Numbered from the stretch's first letter, positions 1-6,526 are shown. The stretch: 8,280 bases of DNA from Clostridia bacterium (GCA_016290255.1 JAEETG010000047.1:1-8280); one strand, 5' to 3'. Made by a program: numbers and translations. The notes: a model not told the origin generated them from the letters alone.

Positions 1-5
1 GCTGT

Positions 6-11
6 TGTCAA
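6..11 (-). promoter_or_regulatory. possible -35 element of the next minus-strand gene
   Basis: Read on the minus strand this is a perfect TTGACA, placed just beyond the trpS terminator. It could be the -35 of a promoter for whatever gene lies to the left of the window. The matching -10 would fall outside the window, so this rests on one hexamer only. Confidence 0.25.
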
Positions 12-13
12 AT

Positions 14-44
14 AAAAAAAGTATATATCAAAATATATACTTTT
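14..44 (-). terminator. intrinsic terminator after trpS
   Basis: A perfect 12-bp inverted repeat (arms 17-28 and 33-44, AAAAGTATATAT and its complement) encloses a 4-nt loop. On the minus strand the stem is followed by a run of T from positions 20 to 14. It begins a few bases after the trpS stop codon, so it should end the membrane protein-trpS transcript. The stem is almost all A/T, so it may be weaker than a GC-rich terminator. Confidence 0.8.
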
Positions 45-50
45 ATTCTA

Positions 51-1037
51 TTAAAAGATTAAACCCATTTTTTCTTTCACAAGTTTAACTTTTTCTTCTG
101 CAATTTTCCTTATTTTTTCCGCACCAATTTTTGCGATTTTTTCCAGTTCATCACGATTGTTCATATAATAATTAAACTTTTGCTGTATTGGCTCAATTGT
201 TGAAACAACAGCATCTGTTACTTCTTTTTTTAGCGCTCCATAGTTTTGCCCTTCAAAGAACTTTTCACACTCTTTCATGCTTTTCTTTGTTAGAACTGAA
301 TAAATTGACAAGAGGTTACTAACCCCAGGCTTGTTTTCAGGATCATAAACAATTTTGGAATCACTGTCTGTCACTGCCCTTTTAATCTTTTGCTTAATGA
401 CATCGATAGGGTCTTCTAACAATATGTTTCCAGAGTTGTCAAAATCACTCTTGCTCATTTTCTTTGTTGGATTTTGAAGATTATATACCTTTGCTCCAAC
501 CTTTTGATATACCCCAGTTGGAACCACAAAAGTTTCTCCATATTTGTTGTTGAAACGAATTGCCAAATTCCTCGCAAGTTCCAAGTGCTGGCGTTGATCT
601 TCACCAATTGGAACATATTTTGCGTCATACAGCAAAATGTCGGCTGCCATAAGCATTGGATAGTTAAAGAGGCCAACAGAAACATTTTTCTTTTCTTGCG
701 CTTTTTCTTTGTAGGCAGTCATTCTGTTTGCTTCGCCCATGCTTGCAACACAGTCTAAAAGCCAACATAGTTCGGTGTGTGCTGGAATTTGTGACTGATA
801 ATATAGCGTGCATTTATTTGGATCCAATCCACACGCAAGATAGTTTGCAAGAACTGCATAACTGTTGTCTTTTAGCTCTTTTGGGTCTATTTCAACAGTT
901 AGTGAGTGAAGGTCGGCAACGCAAAAAATTGAATCGTATTTTTCTTGCATTTGAAGCCAATTATCCACAGCACCAATATAATTTCCAAGAGTTAATCTGC
1001 CTGTTGGTTTTGCTGCCGTGTATAGTCTATCTTTCAT
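51..1037 (-). CDS. trpS: tryptophanyl-tRNA synthetase
   Basis: Class Ic aminoacyl-tRNA synthetase that charges tRNA-Trp with tryptophan using ATP, in the cytoplasm. The 328-residue length is normal for bacterial TrpRS. Visible signatures are PTGRLTLGNYIG near residues 11-22 (the HIGH-type ATP motif, here TLGN), AADILLYDA near 131-139 with the conserved Asp of the tryptophan pocket, VPIGEDQRQH near 142-151, and KKMSKSD at 192-198 (the KMSKS loop). The C-terminal helical part is lysine/glutamate rich. The start is ATG at 1035-1037, with GGAG eight bases upstream. This ATG overlaps the TGA stop of the upstream membrane-protein gene (ATGA), so translation is probably coupled. No T-box leader is seen directly before it, and its expression must depend largely on the upstream promoter. 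Identification is secure; the operon partner is unusual. Confidence 0.97.
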   Translation of the reverse strand: MKDRLYTAAKPTGRLTLGNYIGAVDNWLQMQEKYDSIFCVADLHSLTVEIDPKELKDNSYAVLANYLACGLDPNKCTLYYQSQIPAHTELCWLLDCVASMGEANRMTAYKEKAQEKKNVSVGLFNYPMLMAADILLYDAKYVPIGEDQRQHLELARNLAIRFNNKYGETFVVPTGVYQKVGAKVYNLQNPTKKMSKSDFDNSGNILLEDPIDVIKQKIKRAVTDSDSKIVYDPENKPGVSNLLSIYSVLTKKSMKECEKFFEGQNYGALKKEVTDAVVSTIEPIQQKFNYYMNNRDELEKIAKIGAEKIRKIAEEKVKLVKEKMGLIF

Positions 1038-2449
1038 TTCTTTTTCTCCTTTTTGTATCTTTTTTTGTCAACAACTTTTATTGGTTGTTTTTTCTGTTCT
1101 AACAGTTTTTTATTCTCATCTTCTCGTTTAAATCTTTCAAGAAGTGGTGCTATTTTTTTGTTGCCGTGCAAATAGTCATATAGCATAATAACAAGCCCTT
1201 GAAGAAGAATTCCATAATATGTTAAAATTCTCCACAAAAGAAGTGCCCACGCAACAAGAGAATCCGCCCCACTTTCTGTTATGAAAAATCCCGCAAACAA
1301 AACAGCGAACGAAATTTCTGCCATACCTGTTCCACCAGGAAGAGGCATAAAGCTGCACGCAAGATCGGTTACCACTGCAATTGTGAACAACTTAACATAT
1401 ATTTCAAACCAAGTGGAAGGATCAAGTGGCATAAACACGGCATACACAAAAAATGGCACAGAGTTTGTTAAAATGAATGTGAGTGCTCTTGAAAAAAGCA
1501 TTCCAATGCTAACCCAGCCATTTGAAATAAATCTTCTCATCGTCACATTATATTCTCTTATGGTTCTCATAACTTTCACGAAAGACTTTCGATAATCTTT
1601 CACAATTTTCATTTTGTGAAGAAGTTTGAAAACACCAATTGTGCACGCTGGAGCCACTTTTTTTGAATATGACAAAAACATAATTGAACCAAAAAGCAAA
1701 ACAAGAATTGCAAACCCAATGTAACAAAGTGTTAGCATAACTGGTGACAAAGTTATGATGTAACTATGCTGCAAAATCAGTATTGCAGCAATAAACAAAA
1801 CACTAAAAAACTGTGCATACAAATATTTGGCAATTGGAACACTTGTTGCAGCTCCTGCTGACACACCTCTTTTTGAAAGGTAATATATTTGAAATGGTTG
1901 ACCACCAGTTGAAAGTGGTGTTACGCAATCATAAAAACGGCTCATTGCGTGGGATTTGTAACTTAAAAACGGTCTGGAACGTTTTGTTATATAATAAACC
2001 AACAAATAAACTCCAAGTGAATCCGCAATAAATATGCCAAAAAACAAAGCCAAACATAGAAGCAGCCAAACCCAGTTTATTTTGTTTGCTAATAAATCCC
2101 CAATGCTTAGTGGCTCTTTTGTCCCCAAAAAGTTCCAAAGAAGAATTCCAACAACGATTCCAAGGTTAATAAGCATAAATATTGTGCTTATCCATTTTTT
2201 CTTTTTACCACGCTGTTCCTTTACGACCTCTGTTGATTTTTCAACGAGAGTTTTGTTCATTTCTTCTTGTTTTGGATCAGGTTGAGCAAGCACTTGCTCA
2301 TAATATTTAACGAAGTGGTAGTTTTTTGATTTCAACAATTCGTAAAGATGAAAAGGAGAAAGGTTTGCTTTCTTGAATACTATTGGCTCTTTTATGTCTG
2401 AGCTTTTTCTTTTGGGTAAACTCAAAACTTCATTTTTTTGTTTATCCAC
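1034..2449 (-). CDS. integral membrane protein, lysylphosphatidylglycerol synthase TM region / YbhN (UPF0104) flippase-like family
   Basis: A 471-residue polytopic membrane protein. A charged N-terminal part of about 85 residues is followed by roughly eight hydrophobic segments (about 86-108, 124-152, 207-227, 237-260, 311-340, 352-368, 378-392, 398-425) and a Lys/Glu-rich C-terminal tail. Two glycine/proline motifs mark the family: TPLSTGGQPFQIYYL near 177-191 and PLPGGTGMAEISF near 369-381. The same fold forms the flippase half of MprF and occurs in stand-alone proteins such as YbhN and AglD. There is no aminoacyl-lipid synthase (DUF2156) domain, so this is not a complete MprF. A role in moving or modifying a lipid or lipid-linked intermediate is inference; the substrate cannot be read. 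The start is GTG at 2447-2449 with an AGGGGAG Shine-Dalgarno at about eight bases. The stop overlaps trpS by ATGA, so the two form an operon. Confidence 0.85.
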   Translation of the reverse strand: MDKQKNEVLSLPKRKSSDIKEPIVFKKANLSPFHLYELLKSKNYHFVKYYEQVLAQPDPKQEEMNKTLVEKSTEVVKEQRGKKKKWISTIFMLINLGIVVGILLWNFLGTKEPLSIGDLLANKINWVWLLLCLALFFGIFIADSLGVYLLVYYITKRSRPFLSYKSHAMSRFYDCVTPLSTGGQPFQIYYLSKRGVSAGAATSVPIAKYLYAQFFSVLFIAAILILQHSYIITLSPVMLTLCYIGFAILVLLFGSIMFLSYSKKVAPACTIGVFKLLHKMKIVKDYRKSFVKVMRTIREYNVTMRRFISNGWVSIGMLFSRALTFILTNSVPFFVYAVFMPLDPSTWFEIYVKLFTIAVVTDLACSFMPLPGGTGMAEISFAVLFAGFFITESGADSLVAWALLLWRILTYYGILLQGLVIMLYDYLHGNKKIAPLLERFKREDENKKLLEQKKQPIKVVDKKRYKKEKKK

Positions 2450-2473
2450 TTCTCCCTCTCCCCTAATTATATT

Positions 2474-2494
2474 TTGTTAGTTAAAAACTAACAA
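2474..2494. repeat. dyad A in the leader of the membrane protein-trpS operon
   Basis: Perfect 9-bp inverted repeat TTGTTAGTT / AACTAACAA around a 3-nt loop, lying about 25 bases before the GTG start. It has no following T-run, so it is not an intrinsic terminator. It shares the TTAGTT...AACTAA core with the larger dyad at 2537-2563 and could be a second operator, or a hairpin in the mRNA leader close to the ribosome binding site. Confidence 0.7.
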
Positions 2495-2505
2495 TATGTT
2501 TATTC

Positions 2506-2518
2506 TAGTTTAACAAAC
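2506..2518. repeat. 13-bp element TAGTTTAACAAAC, second copy at 2543-2555
   Basis: TAGTTTAACAAAC occurs here and again, identically, at 2543-2555 in the centre of the large dyad, 37 bp apart. The element contains the short dyad GTTT-AAC-AAAC. It looks like a degenerate extra copy of the same recognition site. It runs directly into a short CAAA-type repeat (to about 2528). Confidence 0.6.
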
Positions 2519-2536
2519 AAACAAACAACAATTTGT

Positions 2537-2563
2537 TTGTATTAGTTTAACAAACTAATACAA
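2537..2563. repeat. 27-bp perfect dyad overlapping the promoter (operator candidate)
   Basis: Arms TTGTATTAGTTT (2537-2548) and AAACTAATACAA (2552-2563) match perfectly over 12 bp around a 3-bp centre. The dyad fills the spacer between the TTGACA at 2567-2572 and the proposed -10 at 2544-2549, and covers that -10. That is the placement of a repressor operator. Its left part (2533-2540) can alternatively pair with 2521-2528 (ACAAACAA). The binding protein is not in this window and cannot be named from sequence. Confidence 0.7.
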
Positions 2564-2572
2564 TTTTGTCAA
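2544..2572 (-). promoter_or_regulatory. sigma-A-like promoter of the membrane protein-trpS operon
   Basis: On the minus strand a perfect -35 TTGACA (2567-2572) is followed after 17 bp by TAAACT (2544-2549), four of six matches to TATAAT. Transcription would start near 2537, giving a leader of almost 90 bases before the GTG of the membrane-protein gene. It lies just past the tilS terminator, so the operon should be transcribed independently of tilS. Confidence 0.6.
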
Positions 2573-2582
2573 AGAAAAACGC

Positions 2583-2611
2583 AAAAAATTGGGCTTTATA
2601 CCCAATTTTTT
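2583..2611 (-). terminator. intrinsic terminator overlapping the end of tilS
   Basis: A perfect 11-bp stem (2583-2593 with 2601-2611: AAAAAATTGGG and its complement) has a 7-nt loop and ends in a T-run on the minus strand. The stop codon of tilS (2596-2598) is inside the loop, so the last codons of the gene form the ascending arm. The GGG/CCC core and the T-run make this a convincing terminator. Confidence 0.88.
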
Positions 2612-3945
2612 AGGTTAAAAGTGATTGCATAAATATTTTTTGTGTTTTCATCAATTTTTAAACTTTCTGAAATATCAACATTTGCCACAGCCAAAATCTC
2701 CATTCCACTTGCAAGCATTGGCAAACATTCACGAACTCTGAGTGGAATTTTTTTGTCTGAAAGATATTTTTTGAGTTTCACAATTCCGCCACCAAACTTT
2801 TCAATGAAATCCCCATCTCTTTTAAAACGCCAAACAGCCTTTTTTGGGACTTTGTCGGCATCAATCAAAAGGCCCACAACATTACTCTTTCTGTTCATGT
2901 CAACTTTTTTCACATGAACTGTTCCATAATCTCCAATTTGTGTGACACCTTTTTTGAAAGGCCATTCTGTTAAAACTTCTAGTTTTGGTTTTTTCACAGC
3001 AAGTGTTATATATTCATATTCTTTAAATGCTGAAATGTTGTCTGGTAAATTGATTTTTGCACCATTATTTCCTGTTTGAACAAATGAGCAAATGATGTCC
3101 AAATGTTTTCTTTCAATGCCTTGAGTTTTTCCAAGTTTTGCAAAGCAATCCAAAAGCAACCTGTTAACAAAACTTTGGGGGTATGAAAAATATGATAGTG
3201 GAATTTTTGCAACATCTTTTTCAAACAAAACAGCATCAAAATTCATAAGGGAACGAATTGTGTTGTCATCTTCTCTGCAGATTTTTGCAAAGTTACACAA
3301 ATTTTCATCAACATTTGGCCAAACCTTTCTAAGTTCTGGCATTATTTTTTGCCTGATTAGATTTCTAGAAATTTTTGTGTCTACATTTGTTTCATCTTCA
3401 ACATATGGAATTTGATTTTCGTAAACATATGAAAGTATTTCTTCCTTTTTTGTGTCTAAAAATGGTCTAACATAAAAATCATCTCTAACATATTGCATAC
3501 CGCTTGCTCCAACAAGGCCAGAGCCTCTCAAGATGTGAAGAAGAACAGTTTCTGCTTGGTCGTTTTGATGATGAGCTATTGCAAGTTTATCTATGATTCC
3601 TTTTTTTCTTAGATTATCAAAAACAGAATATCTTGCTTCCCTACAAGCTTCTTCAAGCGTTTGACCTTTTTGTTTCATGAGCGTTAGTGCTTCAACTTTA
3701 AACTTGTGAAATCTGATTCTGTTTTGCTTGCAATAATCTTCAACAAACAAAGCATCTCTTTGATCATTTACTCTTGTGTTGTGGTCAATGTGGATTGCCA
3801 TAATTTCAATATCTAGATTTTCTTTATTCTCAACCAAAAAATGCAAAAGTGCCATTGAGTCCGATCCCCCACTAACAGCAACTCCAACAACATTTCCAGG
3901 TGTAAATAATTTTTTCTCTTTGATTAGTTCCAATACTTTTTCCAT
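2596..3945 (-). CDS. tilS: tRNA(Ile)-lysidine synthase
   Basis: Modifies C34 of the CAU anticodon of a minor tRNA-Ile to lysidine with ATP and lysine, so that it reads AUA as isoleucine; essential in most bacteria. From the chosen ATG the protein has 449 residues, close to the B. subtilis enzyme. The N-terminal PP-loop motif is SGGSDS (residues 25-30), followed by MAIHIDHNTR and AHHQNDQAETVLLHILRGSG, the usual TilS signature. The C-terminal TilS_C domain shows WRFKRDGDFIEKFGGG and then KKYLSDKKIPLRVRE. The start is ATG at 3943-3945, because GGAG lies eight bases upstream and homology begins here; an open frame continues upstream to 4011, but it runs through the promoter and has no such support. 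It lies directly after spoIIE, recalling the B. subtilis arrangement. An own promoter and terminator suggest a single-gene transcript. Confidence 0.96.
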   Translation of the reverse strand: MEKVLELIKEKKLFTPGNVVGVAVSGGSDSMALLHFLVENKENLDIEIMAIHIDHNTRVNDQRDALFVEDYCKQNRIRFHKFKVEALTLMKQKGQTLEEACREARYSVFDNLRKKGIIDKLAIAHHQNDQAETVLLHILRGSGLVGASGMQYVRDDFYVRPFLDTKKEEILSYVYENQIPYVEDETNVDTKISRNLIRQKIMPELRKVWPNVDENLCNFAKICREDDNTIRSLMNFDAVLFEKDVAKIPLSYFSYPQSFVNRLLLDCFAKLGKTQGIERKHLDIICSFVQTGNNGAKINLPDNISAFKEYEYITLAVKKPKLEVLTEWPFKKGVTQIGDYGTVHVKKVDMNRKSNVVGLLIDADKVPKKAVWRFKRDGDFIEKFGGGIVKLKKYLSDKKIPLRVRECLPMLASGMEILAVANVDISESLKIDENTKNIYAITFNLKNWV

Positions 3946-3982
3946 AATTTCTGCTCCGTGATATAGTTTGTTTTGTTTGGTT

Positions 3983-4011
3983 ATTATATAACAAAACACA
4001 AAAAAACACAA
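3983..4011 (-). promoter_or_regulatory. probable tilS promoter
   Basis: Minus-strand TATAAT (3983-3988) is a perfect -10. A weak -35, TTGTGT (4006-4011), lies 17 bp upstream. The -10 is embedded in a small dyad (GTTAT/ATAAC, 3980-3992), itself flanked by GTTTTGTT at 3970-3977 and AACAAAAC at 3990-3997. The distance to the ribosome binding site is reasonable. Confidence 0.5.
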
Positions 4012-4021
4012 GAGAGAAATG

Positions 4022-4082
4022 AAAAAATGTGTAAAATTAATGCAATTTTATTGTTTTTTTCTTTTTTTTACACATATTTTTT
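4022..4082 (-). terminator. possible weak terminator after spoIIE
   Basis: A 10-bp inverted repeat, ATGTGTAAAA (4027-4036) and TTTTACACAT (4066-4075), is separated by a T/A-rich 29-nt loop and ends in a T-run on the minus strand (4027 to 4022). It begins shortly after the spoIIE stop. The long loop and AT-rich stem make it weaker than the other terminators here, so some read-through into tilS is possible. Confidence 0.45.
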
Positions 4083-4088
4083 GCAAAT

Positions 4089-6374
4089 TTACAATTTTTG
4101 CCAAATTTTTCCAACAACAACCGTCATGTCATCTTCAGCATAATTTTGTGTTTGACGCAAGCTTTCTTGCAAAATAACATCAGCTAGTGTTTGAGGGTTT
4201 TCCGTTTCAGTGTTGTTGATTAGGTTTTTTAAATCCATTATATCTTCCCAAGAATCAACAACTCCATCACTAAGCAAAATCACCATGTCACCGCAACTTA
4301 GAGCGTGGTCATCAATTGCCGGTTCGATGCTATCCAATATCCCCAAAGGAAGAGCAGACGATTCAATCATTTTGGTTTGATTTTTTTCTTTTATGAATCC
4401 AACTGTTGCACCAATTTTTATGAGCCTACAACTTGCATTATTTAGATCGAAAACACAAATATCAATTGCACTGAAATCATCTTCATTTCTAAGAGATAGA
4501 AGTTTGTTAACATTTTTTATAATTAGTCCACTTCCAAAACCAGCCTCATAAAATTTTTGAATCAAATTAAGTGACTGCATGCTAATGTTTCTTGCCCCGC
4601 TTCCACTTCCCATTCCATCGCAAAGTGACATAAAAACTTTTTCATCATTTAGTCTAACAACTGAAAATGTGTCGCCACTGATTGTGCTCCCCCACTTTGT
4701 TTGCTGGCTGGAGCCAAAAATAATGTCATAGTTATTTATAACTTTAAGTCTTATCAAACTGAATCCAGGTTTCTCAGATTTTTTTAAGTTAAAAATTTTC
4801 ATTTTCGTTTTTAATATTTTTGAAACAACCTGTTCAATTTTCACATTATTTATTGTTCTAGTTTTCACATTAAGTGTGACGCTATCAATTGCTTTTTCAG
4901 TTCCGCAAACAAAAACTTCGCAACACAAAACATTTTCAAGCATCAACTCTTCCATTATTTTGTTTTCCAAATCAATATCAAAACCAATTTTTTTGTTGAC
5001 ATCTTTTGATAAAGACAACAAAACATCTTGAACTCCTTCAAGTTGTTCAGCAAGAAGAAGTTTTGAACTGTTAACACTTGAATTTATGATTGAATATTTG
5101 TTGTATTCTGTTACCAAATTGTTTAATTCATTTATTAACACATTAATTTTTTGGCACTTTTTCATGATTATTGGTGGCACATCAATAACGCTTAATTTCC
5201 CCCGTGACAGAGCAAGTGAAATAACTGTTTTCATGCTTTCATCATAAAAAATTGTTTGAGAATATGGACAAAAACTTTTGTTTGAACAGTTTTTGCAGAT
5301 GTTACAATTAACTTGCTCCAAAATTGTTTCAATTGCGTCTTCTGGGTTAAGTTCTTTTTTGCTCATTGCCAAATATAATTGTTGCATTTCTTTGAAAACG
5401 TCTTTAACTTCAAACAATTTTTTAAACAATTGTTTTCTTGTTTGATTTACCACGTCACGGACGCAAAAATCTTCTTTTTCAAAAATAAAATAGTTTTTAA
5501 TTTTTTTGTATGTTTTGTTTGGCACACAAAACGAACAAATTCCTGCAGCAAAAGTTGGCAAAAACAAATATATGTCATAGAAATTAAAGAAATATAAATT
5601 AACAAAAGCGTCAGCAAGAATTATCCCCAAAATTGTAAACAACTTTTTTGAGTTTGATGTTATGAGAAGAACAAAAGACATTAATAGTAAACTCAAAAAC
5701 AAAGCATAATCGTTTCCATGAATCAAAGCACCAAAAGCTAGCAAAATTGAAAAAGCAAAACCTTGGGTTTTTTCCAAACAAAGAGATAAAAATATAATAA
5801 GCAAAACAAGCAAAAACTTTGAAATAAGCAATTGATAGTCTGGAATTGAACAAAGCCCAACCCCTAACGCTAAAAACAAAACACCCGCACATATGCACTC
5901 ATCTAATAAAAGTTTTCTTCTGAGCCCTCGAACAAACAAACCTTGCATAAAAAACAGATATGCATACAAGCAAATCATTCCAACAACTACTGAGCACACA
6001 GCAACAAAAAACTCATTGCCACTGCTGGTGTGCAAAAACAAAAACACTGTTTGTGATAAAAAAGCATATAAACCAATTAGAACTTTGTTTAATGGTTTTC
6101 CAAATTTTTTGTGAAGAAAATAAAACAATACAAAAACAAAACAAGTGACAGCAAGCGACAACAAATTTTGTGTTGAATAGTCAACCAGTGCCCCTGCCAA
6201 AAAATATAGTGGTGTTACTATGTAAATTTTTTGATTGCACCAAACAAGAGCAAAAAGCATTCCAAACAAAAATGGGTGCATCCCATCAATTTCCGCAAAC
6301 CCCAAAATTAAAAACAAAATAAAAAATAGAAAATATTTTAACACTTTGTATAGTGTGATTTTATTTAAAGCCAT
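4089..6374 (-). CDS. spoIIE: stage II sporulation protein E, membrane PP2C-type phosphatase
   Basis: Dephosphorylates the anti-anti-sigma factor SpoIIAA to release sigma-F in the forespore, and takes part in asymmetric septation with FtsZ. From the chosen ATG it has 761 residues (B. subtilis SpoIIE is about 827). About ten hydrophobic segments fill residues 10-285, then a charged regulatory region, then the PP2C domain from about 550 to the end. Metal-site motifs are visible: SGDTF (Asp 568), LCDGMGSG (Asp 586), LLSDGVVD (Asp 703), EDDMTVV (Asp 748/749). Their spacing agrees with the aspartates I recall for B. subtilis SpoIIE. A cysteine cluster, CNICKNC plus FC (about 357-369), sits between membrane part and phosphatase and may bind metal. 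The ATG at 6372-6374 is preferred because GGGGGA lies four to five bases upstream; an in-frame GTG at 6386 would overlap this ribosome binding site. It marks the organism as a spore former. Confidence 0.96.
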   Translation of the reverse strand: MALNKITLYKVLKYFLFFILFLILGFAEIDGMHPFLFGMLFALVWCNQKIYIVTPLYFLAGALVDYSTQNLLSLAVTCFVFVLFYFLHKKFGKPLNKVLIGLYAFLSQTVFLFLHTSSGNEFFVAVCSVVVGMICLYAYLFFMQGLFVRGLRRKLLLDECICAGVLFLALGVGLCSIPDYQLLISKFLLVLLIIFLSLCLEKTQGFAFSILLAFGALIHGNDYALFLSLLLMSFVLLITSNSKKLFTILGIILADAFVNLYFFNFYDIYLFLPTFAAGICSFCVPNKTYKKIKNYFIFEKEDFCVRDVVNQTRKQLFKKLFEVKDVFKEMQQLYLAMSKKELNPEDAIETILEQVNCNICKNCSNKSFCPYSQTIFYDESMKTVISLALSRGKLSVIDVPPIIMKKCQKINVLINELNNLVTEYNKYSIINSSVNSSKLLLAEQLEGVQDVLLSLSKDVNKKIGFDIDLENKIMEELMLENVLCCEVFVCGTEKAIDSVTLNVKTRTINNVKIEQVVSKILKTKMKIFNLKKSEKPGFSLIRLKVINNYDIIFGSSQQTKWGSTISGDTFSVVRLNDEKVFMSLCDGMGSGSGARNISMQSLNLIQKFYEAGFGSGLIIKNVNKLLSLRNEDDFSAIDICVFDLNNASCRLIKIGATVGFIKEKNQTKMIESSALPLGILDSIEPAIDDHALSCGDMVILLSDGVVDSWEDIMDLKNLINNTETENPQTLADVILQESLRQTQNYAEDDMTVVVGKIWQKL

Positions 6375-6392
6375 ATTGTCCCCCACATTTTG

Positions 6393-6426
6393 ATTATAGG
6401 TTATTTTATAAAAAATAAAATGTAAG
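6393..6426 (-). promoter_or_regulatory. candidate spoIIE promoter with long spacer
   Basis: Minus-strand TATAAT (6393-6398) lies 18 bases upstream of the spoIIE ATG. No -35 appears at 16-18 bp. The best hexamer, CTTACA (6421-6426, four of six to TTGACA), is 22 bp away. B. subtilis spoIIE and spoIIG have similarly stretched spacers and need phosphorylated Spo0A. No exact Spo0A box (TGTCGAA) is seen; the nearest is TTTTGTTAAAAT at 6448-6459. An alternative -10 is TATAAA at 6405-6410. Confidence 0.4.
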
Positions 6427-6428
6427 AA

Positions 6429-6459
6429 TTGATTTTATTTGGTTTTATTTTGTTAAAAT
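6429..6459 (+). promoter_or_regulatory. candidate promoter of the walJ-like gene
   Basis: An extended -10, TGTTAAAAT (TG at 6451-6452, TAAAAT at 6454-6459), is preceded by a partial -35 TTGATT (6429-6434) at 19 bp. A second pair, TTGCTT (6481-6486) and TAAAAT (6504-6509) at 17 bp, fits the spacing better. It would, however, start transcription inside the ribosome binding site, so the upstream one is preferred. Confidence 0.4.
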
Positions 6460-6526
6460 ATGGAGATTTTGTTTTATGGCTTGCTTTTTGATTTATTTTA
6501 AGATAAAATTGTGTTAGGAGAAAAAG

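Noticed and set aside
728..1102. Plus-strand open frame of 124 codons opposite trpS and the end of the membrane-protein gene
   Set aside because: Antisense shadow of two well-identified genes; no ribosome binding site or recognisable domain.
2513..2528. Short CAAA-type tandem repeat as a phase-variable promoter tract
   Set aside because: Only about four imperfect units, too few to expect frequent slippage, and it lies downstream of the preferred promoter.
2450..2572. T-box or other riboswitch for the operon containing trpS
   Set aside because: No T-box bulge motif, specifier stem or terminator/antiterminator with T-run is visible; the region is too short and its dyads are better read as DNA sites.
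3531..3580. HQNDQAET in TilS instead of the more usual DDQ form, as a missing catalytic residue
   Set aside because: As I recall, the N-D-Q form also occurs in other Bacillota TilS proteins, and the rest of the signature is intact.
3946..4011. Upstream extension of the tilS reading frame beginning MCFFVF
   Set aside because: It runs through the likely promoter TATAAT, has no ribosome binding site, and family homology starts at the ATG at 3943-3945, which has a good GGAG.
5611..5898. Minus-strand open frame of 95 codons, out of frame within spoIIE
   Set aside because: Overlaps the transmembrane part of a clear spoIIE; it is hydrophobic and Cys/Phe rich only because of T-rich DNA.
6375..6386. 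GTG start four codons upstream for spoIIE
   Set aside because: It lies on the GGGGGA ribosome binding site of the ATG at 6374 and has no ribosome binding site of its own.
6411..6451. AAAATAAAA (6412-6420) and TTTTATTTT (6443-6451) as an inverted repeat between spoIIE and walJ
   Set aside because: Pure A/T low-complexity sequence; matches of this length are expected by chance in so AT-rich a region.
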